A DNA stretch of 10,744 nt from NCBI GenBank assembly GCA_039184055.1, contig JBCDBH010000198.1, forward strand, positions 1 through 10,744, read 5' to 3'. How positions within the stretch are numbered: position 1 is the stretch's first letter; every line of letters begins with the position of its first letter. Below, in pieces: positions 6,130-10,744 of the stretch. The stretch comes from JBCDBH01 sp039184055 (lineage in GTDB: Bacteria > Acidobacteriota > Thermoanaerobaculia > Multivoradales > J023). The translations under genes and the position numbers were made by a program. The notes below the pieces were generated by a model. That model ran no database searches and had not been told where the DNA came from. It saw only the letters and a list, made by a program, of their open reading frames with translations.

Positions 6130-7320
6130 GTGCCTTCCGAACTCCCTCCCTCCTCGCCTTCCCGTTTTCGACGAGCCAAAAATCTCGTTTTCTCCCTTGA
6201 AGACGAAGAGCTTGTCGATATTGAAAAGCTACTTCGGGGCGAAATCGCCACGCGTAAGGGTTCGGTCATCAAGGCTCGATCCGCTCGTGGCGCAAAGCTC
6301 GTCCAGCTCACACCCCAGCAGTTCGCGTTTCTAGGCCGGCTGTCGGCGGATGATCCGACCGCGGTGACCGACACGGACCTGGCCCTCGTGGAGCCCCTTC
6401 TCCAGGCGGGTTTGATCGTGGCCGTGGACGACGGTCCCGACGAGGATGCCGAGATCAGCCGAGCGGGTTGGCATCCGGCCGCGGCCGTATTCCACGCCAC
6501 GATGCGTGCCGAGGCGCGCTCGCCCAAGGCGCGAATCGACTTTCACGGTCTGGTGGCCGATCTCGATTCCATGTTCACGAAGCTCGTCGCGCAGCATGGC
6601 GAGCCACCTCCCGCCTTTTACGAACGTGATGACCGACAGCAGCGCATCCCTTTGCCTTCGGAGCATGCTGATTCGAGTTTGAGCTCTTTGCTGTCGCGTC
6701 GCACCACGGTGCGTGACTTCGACCGAACGCGCGCGATGACCTTGGAGCAGCTGGCGACGCTCGTCCATCAGGTGTGGGGGTGTCACGGGGTGAGCCGGTT
6801 CGCGGACGTCACCTTGCTCAGACGGACATCGCCATCGGGTGGCTCGTTGCATTCCGTCGAGGTTTATCCGGTGGTGCTGCGGGTGGCAGGCCTAGCGTCC
6901 GGCATCTACCACTACAACGCCGAACGGCATGCGCTCGATCAGTTGAAGACCGTCAATCGTGAGGATCTCGAGCAGCTCGTGAGCGAGGTCGGTGTCGGAC
7001 AGCACTGGATGGCGGACGCGTCGGTCGTCTTCGTGATGACGGCGCGGTTTCCACGCAGCTACTGGAAGTACCCGAAAAGCGCGCGGGCATTCGGCGTTGT
7101 CCTGATGGACGTCGGGCATCTCGGACAGACCTTTTACCTCTCGGCCACCGAACAGGGTTTCGGCGCCTTTTTCTCAGCGGCGATCGACCCGCGACGACTC
7201 GATGTCGAGCTCGATCTCGATGGTTTTTCCGAAGGGCCGATCGCGGTCTGTGGGGCGGGATTCCCGGCTACCGAGCAGCCGCTCGCCAAACCTTACGTGT
7301 CGTTCGACAGGAGCTCTTGA
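6130..7320 (+). CDS. SagB-like FMN dehydrogenase, putative peptide maturation enzyme
   Basis: A 396-aa protein in two parts. Residues 14-100 form an N-terminal segment (RRAKNLVFSLEDEELVDIEKLL, QLTPQQFAFLGRLSADD, a winged-helix-like AGLIVAVDDG) that resembles the N-terminus of proteins named 'putative peptide maturation dehydrogenase' (TIGR04511-type, from memory). Residues about 180-385 are a nitroreductase/SagB fold: LLSRRTTVRDFD (187-198), RRTSPSGGSLHSVEVY (231-246), SGIYHYN (257-263), SARAFGVVLMDVGHLGQ (317-333), EQGFGAFFSA (341-350) and a PIAVCGAG end motif. SagB enzymes use FMN to oxidise azolines to azoles in modified peptides; the partner cyclodehydratase is not in this window. GTG 6130 is the first usable start (in-frame stop at 6088) but has no clear ribosome site, so translation may depend on the peptide message. 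The preceding NHLP-like peptide is the likely substrate. The last 28 bases overlap the convergent kinase gene. Confidence 0.82.
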   Translation: MPSELPPSSPSRFRRAKNLVFSLEDEELVDIEKLLRGEIATRKGSVIKARSARGAKLVQLTPQQFAFLGRLSADDPTAVTDTDLALVEPLLQAGLIVAVDDGPDEDAEISRAGWHPAAAVFHATMRAEARSPKARIDFHGLVADLDSMFTKLVAQHGEPPPAFYERDDRQQRIPLPSEHADSSLSSLLSRRTTVRDFDRTRAMTLEQLATLVHQVWGCHGVSRFADVTLLRRTSPSGGSLHSVEVYPVVLRVAGLASGIYHYNAERHALDQLKTVNREDLEQLVSEVGVGQHWMADASVVFVMTARFPRSYWKYPKSARAFGVVLMDVGHLGQTFYLSATEQGFGAFFSAAIDPRRLDVELDLDGFSEGPIAVCGAGFPATEQPLAKPYVSFDRSS

Positions 7321-10172
7321 GCACGGATCCGTGCTTGCCGCCAGAGCGGGATCGATTCGCCGTTCGCCTGCCAGAAATCGAGGAATTCCTGGGTCGCCAC
7401 GAGCGCTTCGTCGTTGCGGCCGAGCTCGGCGCTGAGCGCGCCGATGCGTTCCAGCGCGAGATCGGTTCGCACCAGGTTGGTCGGGCGATCGATACAGACG
7501 TCCTGGCATTCCACGAAGGCTCGTCCACGATGATCGGCGAGCCATTGGTACGCGGCAATGGCTTCTTCGATTTCGCCGAGTGCCTCGTGGGTCCGCGCCA
7601 AACTCTCGTGGGCTTGAATCGTCTCGATGGTGTCGAGCGATTCGCGCAGTAGCTCTTTGCTCTGTTCCGCTCGGCCGCGCGCGAGCTCGATTTCAGCGAG
7701 TAGAACCAGCCGGTAGGCCTTGTGAATCGCGAAGCGACTCTTCTGGGTCTCACGGACGACGATTTCGGCAAGCTCCGTGGCGAGCTCGACTTCACCCAGG
7801 CGACAGGCCTGCTTGCCGAGCGACGCCAGGGCCAAGGCGACGGAGTAGGACGGTTCCGAATCCGGATAGCTCTGAGCGGTTTCGACCGCTGCGCGTAGCT
7901 TGGCGAGCGCCTCATCGGTTCGTCCGAGCAGCACCAAGCTCTCGATAGCGGTGACTTCGCCGATCTGAATGTGGCGCGGCAGGTTGGTGACCTGCGGTGG
8001 CGAGTCGAGCTGTTGATCGATCCAGCTCAGCGCTTCTTCGAGATTGCCCTGATCGAGCGCCGCGATATAGCGGCTTTCGAGAATGGTCCCGTCCTGATCG
8101 GGACCGAGCTCGACCGCCATGGTCTCAGCTTCGTCATAGTTGCGCTCGAGAATCGCCGGGTAGAGATAGTCGCCGAGTTGGCCTTGCGGATTGAACTGCA
8201 TGCTGGTCTCGAACGCTTCCCGGGTCGGGCCGATCTGACCGAGAGCCATCCGCATGAAGCCGAGATGCTTGTAGGCGACCCAGCGCTGCTCACCACCGGT
8301 CTCGGTGGCGCGTTCGAAGGCTTGGGCGGCGCCCTCGAAATCATGGAACCACACCCAGAGGATCATCCCCAAGTTGTGGTGGCCTTCGTAGAGCTCCGGA
8401 TAGAGGTTGCTGAGAAGTCGCCACTTCTCCATCGTCGTGATCGGCGGCTCGTTGTTGATGAGCGCCCGCCAGCCTTCGATGTAGAGCTGCTCGCTCTGGG
8501 TAAGGCGGTTTCGATTCTCCAGTGCGGCGTCGAAATGACGCAGGATCGTGCTGCTGTTGCGCCCCAGGTTGCGATACACCGTGCCCAACCGCGCATGGGC
8601 CATCGCGAACTCGGGGTCGATTTCGATCGCCTGTGAGAGCAGCGACACGGCGGTGTCGGGACTGCTCGCCCGTGTGCCTTGCGAGTAGAACACCAGAGCG
8701 TCGTAGCTGCTGGTCGTGACCCGTTCGAGAGGAAGACTGGTTTTCTCGATCGACGCCAGGGACTCACCCAGATCGCGACGAAGATCTCGAGTGAGCCGTT
8801 GCACCACGCCGATGACGGCATCGCGGTTCTCGCCCTCGAGGCTCTGGCTCAGCACCACCGCTTCACTCTCCGGATCGACGACCTCGGCGGTGAGCAGATA
8901 GCGCTCGTTGATATTCGAGATGTAGCCGATGATGACCGCGCGCGCGTTTTCGCGTCGCGCCACTTCGAGGGCGACGGCGCGGTCGACCTGGGTACCGGCC
9001 TCGGCTTCCATGCGCTCGAGCGTGTCGTTGACCACCGCCGGTGGCACCAGCTGGGCGAAGGTCGACTGATTGAGAGCGCTCTCGAAGAGCTGTCGCAGTA
9101 CATCGTCCCAGAGCGGATCGTCGGTATTGTTGACGATGTCCGCGAGCACGACACGATCCCGCTCTTCGAATTGGATGCGTGGCTGGTTCGGTCGATAAAG
9201 CACCCAGAGCACCGCGGCCACGGCGACGATCAGTGCGATGGCGGCGACGCCGATCCACGGCCATGGGCGCCGGGACGACAGGGCCTGCATTTCCATCGAG
9301 CTGGTGAACCCGAAGCCCGGGCGCTCGATCGAGCCCGACGAGGTGCCCGCGGTCATGGTCGCCAGAGCGGCGGCGGTTTCGGCGGCGCTCTGCGGCCGAT
9401 CCTCGGGTTCTTTTTCGAGCAGCTGGTCGATCAGCCGGGACAGCTCGAGCGGAATCAGCGGGTTGACCTCGTGCACCGGCGCCTGGCGGTGGAGGATGAC
9501 CCGTTTGAGCGTCGCCAAGGTGTTGTGCGCCTTGAACGGCGACTGGCTGGTGGCCATCTCGTAGAGCAGCACACCGAGCGCGAAGAGATCGGAGCGATGA
9601 TCGATCTCGTCGCCGCTGACGTATTCGGGCGACATGGCGCGGCTGGTGCCGACGACCTGGCCTTTGCCGGTGAGCGAGTCGTCGAGCTCGTCTTTGATGA
9701 TCGGTTTGGCGAGACCGAAGTCGAGAATCTTGGCGTGCCCGGACTGGTTCACCAGGATGTTCTCGGTCTTCAGGTCACGGTGCATGAGCCCTTTTTCGTG
9801 GGCTTCGGCCAGACCCTCGGCGATCTGGCGAGCGAGCGCGGCGACGCGGTGGGCGTCGAGTGGCCCCTCGTCGGCGATGATCTCGTCGAGTCCACGACCA
9901 TCGACATACTCCATGACGATGCAATCCGCATCGGCATCGGAAAAGATGTCGTAGACGTGGACGATCGCCGCATGGCTCAGCTTGGCGGTGGCACGGGCCT
10001 CACGCCGAAAGCGCTCACGACTATCCGCCGACTGTTCTTTGTCGGGGCGGATGCGTTTGATCGCTACCCAGCGGTCGAGGCGGGCGTCATGGGCCTTGTA
10101 GACCTCGCCCATGCCGCCCGAGCCAAGGCGCTCGTCTATCTGATAGGGACCGATGTGGTCCTTTTGAGACAT
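7293..10172 (-). CDS. Transmembrane Ser/Thr protein kinase with TPR C-terminus
   Basis: A 959-aa Hanks-type kinase. The catalytic domain covers about 10-270: Gly loop GSGGMGEVY (17-25), VAIK with Lys39, Glu58 on helix C, HRDLKTEN (Asp133, Asn138; Thr replaces the usual Pro), DFG with Asp151, and GTSRAMSPEY before DHRSDLFALGVLLYEM. All catalytic residues are present, so it should be active. A transmembrane helix lies at about 304-326 after SSRRPWPW, placing the kinase in the cytoplasm and the rest outside. Residues 338-475 form a domain (VVLADIVNNTDDPLWDDVLRQL, RAVIIGYISNINERYLLTAEVVDP) similar in style to TolB/FlgO-like regions. From about 485 to 950 there are TPR-type helical repeats, for example DTAVSLLSQAIEIDPEFAMAHARLG. 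ATG 10172 starts just before the kinase fold; an in-frame stop lies upstream. The gene ends tail-to-tail inside the dehydrogenase gene and follows a PEGA-like gene by 60 bp. The sensed signal and targets are unknown. Confidence 0.92.
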   Translation of the reverse strand: MSQKDHIGPYQIDERLGSGGMGEVYKAHDARLDRWVAIKRIRPDKEQSADSRERFRREARATAKLSHAAIVHVYDIFSDADADCIVMEYVDGRGLDEIIADEGPLDAHRVAALARQIAEGLAEAHEKGLMHRDLKTENILVNQSGHAKILDFGLAKPIIKDELDDSLTGKGQVVGTSRAMSPEYVSGDEIDHRSDLFALGVLLYEMATSQSPFKAHNTLATLKRVILHRQAPVHEVNPLIPLELSRLIDQLLEKEPEDRPQSAAETAAALATMTAGTSSGSIERPGFGFTSSMEMQALSSRRPWPWIGVAAIALIVAVAAVLWVLYRPNQPRIQFEERDRVVLADIVNNTDDPLWDDVLRQLFESALNQSTFAQLVPPAVVNDTLERMEAEAGTQVDRAVALEVARRENARAVIIGYISNINERYLLTAEVVDPESEAVVLSQSLEGENRDAVIGVVQRLTRDLRRDLGESLASIEKTSLPLERVTTSSYDALVFYSQGTRASSPDTAVSLLSQAIEIDPEFAMAHARLGTVYRNLGRNSSTILRHFDAALENRNRLTQSEQLYIEGWRALINNEPPITTMEKWRLLSNLYPELYEGHHNLGMILWVWFHDFEGAAQAFERATETGGEQRWVAYKHLGFMRMALGQIGPTREAFETSMQFNPQGQLGDYLYPAILERNYDEAETMAVELGPDQDGTILESRYIAALDQGNLEEALSWIDQQLDSPPQVTNLPRHIQIGEVTAIESLVLLGRTDEALAKLRAAVETAQSYPDSEPSYSVALALASLGKQACRLGEVELATELAEIVVRETQKSRFAIHKAYRLVLLAEIELARGRAEQSKELLRESLDTIETIQAHESLARTHEALGEIEEAIAAYQWLADHRGRAFVECQDVCIDRPTNLVRTDLALERIGALSAELGRNDEALVATQEFLDFWQANGESIPLWRQARIRAQELLSNDT
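7320..7335. repeat. 16-bp perfect palindrome at the convergent gene junction
   Basis: AGCACGGATCCGTGCT is its own reverse complement. It starts at the last base of the dehydrogenase stop codon and lies inside the kinase's last codons (Q-A-R-I-R-A). As RNA it gives a 6-bp stem with a GAUC loop and no U-tract on either strand, so it is at best a weak 3' end signal for the dehydrogenase message. Confidence 0.4.
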
Positions 10173-10232
10173 AGATCGATGAAATGTCCGGGATTAACGA
10201 TTCCTCTGTGGTCTGATCGCTCGTAAAGCGGT

Positions 10233-10744
10233 TCAGCCACCCTGTTCCAATCGCAAACGGCGACTCGGTCGGGTCTCGTTGAGATCGACCGTAATCGTCG
10301 TGTGATCGCCATCGACACCGAAAATCACGCGTTCCGTGGCGTAGTCGGGATGAGAGATCTCGAGCACGTGAACGCCCGCGTCGAGTGGCAATCGGCCTTT
10401 GCTGGCCAACTCACTGGCGGTACCGAGCAAGCGATCGTCGAGGTATACCTTGGAGTCGCTCGGTACGATGTGAAACGAAGCCGCGCCGTCGATCGCCGGA
10501 TCGGGTGGCGGCAAGGGAGCCATGACCGGTGGCGGAGCCGTTTCGACGGTCGATTGCTCTTCGGGGCGCTCGATGACGACATACACCGGGGGTTGAGGTG
10601 CCGACTCGACGTACACGACCTGAGGCGTCGTGGGCTGCGGTTGCGCGATGACGTAAATCGGTCGCTGTCCGTACAAGGAGTCATGGTGCCGACGATTGGC
10701 GACTTGCTGGCCATAGAGCTGCTGATAGCGAATCCCGGCGTTGC
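10233..10744 (-). CDS. PEGA-domain-like protein with Pro-rich linker (5' end outside window)
   Basis: The frame is open to the window edge, giving 169 visible residues. The TTG at 10676 (MYGQ) is not the start: the reading continues upstream as AGIRYQQLYGQQVANRRHHD with no in-frame start codon. The visible N-terminal part is rich in Gln, Tyr and His, followed by a Pro/Val/Glu linker (VVYVESAPQPPVYVVIERP, then APPPVMAPLPPPDP). The C-terminal 70 residues resemble a PEGA domain: SFHIVPSDSKVYLDDRLLG, PLDAGVHVLEISHPDYATER, and a final TITVDLNE strand. PEGA domains are usually extracytoplasmic beta modules; the signal peptide, if any, lies outside the window. It is followed by the kinase gene after 60 bp with no clear terminator, so the two are probably one operon and this protein may be linked to the kinase's outer part. 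Confidence 0.7.
   Translation of the reverse strand, partial: NAGIRYQQLYGQQVANRRHHDSLYGQRPIYVIAQPQPTTPQVVYVESAPQPPVYVVIERPEEQSTVETAPPPVMAPLPPPDPAIDGAASFHIVPSDSKVYLDDRLLGTASELASKGRLPLDAGVHVLEISHPDYATERVIFGVDGDHTTITVDLNETRPSRRLRLEQGG

Noticed and set aside
8679..10226. Long + strand open frame of 515 codons opposite the kinase gene
   Set aside because: It is the antisense shadow of a fully conserved kinase; its translation has no recognisable motif and low-complexity composition typical of GC-rich antisense frames.
1..10744. CRISPR arrays, tRNA/rRNA genes, insertion sequences, phage or toxin-antitoxin genes
   Set aside because: No repeat-spacer pattern, cloverleaf, transposase or recombinase motif was found on either strand by eye.

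Overview
The window is GC-rich, densely coded bacterial DNA. It most resembles a gammaproteobacterium near the Xanthomonadales/Wenzhouxiangellaceae. That placement rests on remembered protein resemblance only: the MoaA C-terminus, the ECF sigma/anti-sigma/PDZ set, the TPR-bearing Ser/Thr kinase and the peptide-maturation dehydrogenase. No tRNA, rRNA, CRISPR array, insertion sequence or phage gene was seen.

Layout. (1) 1-774, + strand: 3' part of moaA (molybdenum cofactor synthesis), ending at a hairpin (798-817) that can serve as terminator for both strands. (2) 847-4997, - strand: reading from the right, a lipoprotein of the sulfatase/alkaline phosphatase superfamily, an ECF sigma factor, a membrane anti-sigma-like protein overlapping it by 4 bases, and an exported PDZ protein with a Glu-rich coiled-coil tail. 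A GGAAC-N16-CGTT motif just before the sigma gene suggests autoregulation. (3) 5140-7320, + strand: a 93-aa unknown protein, a promoter-bearing intergenic region, an 85-aa peptide with a nitrile-hydratase-leader-like (NHLP) N-terminus and a short Ser/aromatic tail, a strong hairpin, and a SagB-like FMN dehydrogenase of the 'peptide maturation' type. (4) 7293-10744, - strand: a transmembrane Ser/Thr kinase with a TPR C-terminus, whose 3' end overlaps the dehydrogenase by 28 bases, and upstream of it a PEGA-like protein that runs off the window.

The most interesting part is region 3 plus the kinase. A leader-type peptide beside a SagB-like oxidoreductase, with no YcaO, lanthionine synthetase, radical SAM maturase or transporter in view, looks like a poorly characterised RiPP-like system. 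From memory, related loci pair an NHLP-type peptide and a peptide-maturation dehydrogenase with a protein called a 'peptide modification system cyclase', which carries a similar TPR-type C-terminus. Here a transmembrane kinase with that kind of C-terminus sits next door, so it may fill the cyclase's place. This link is inference and needs homology searches.
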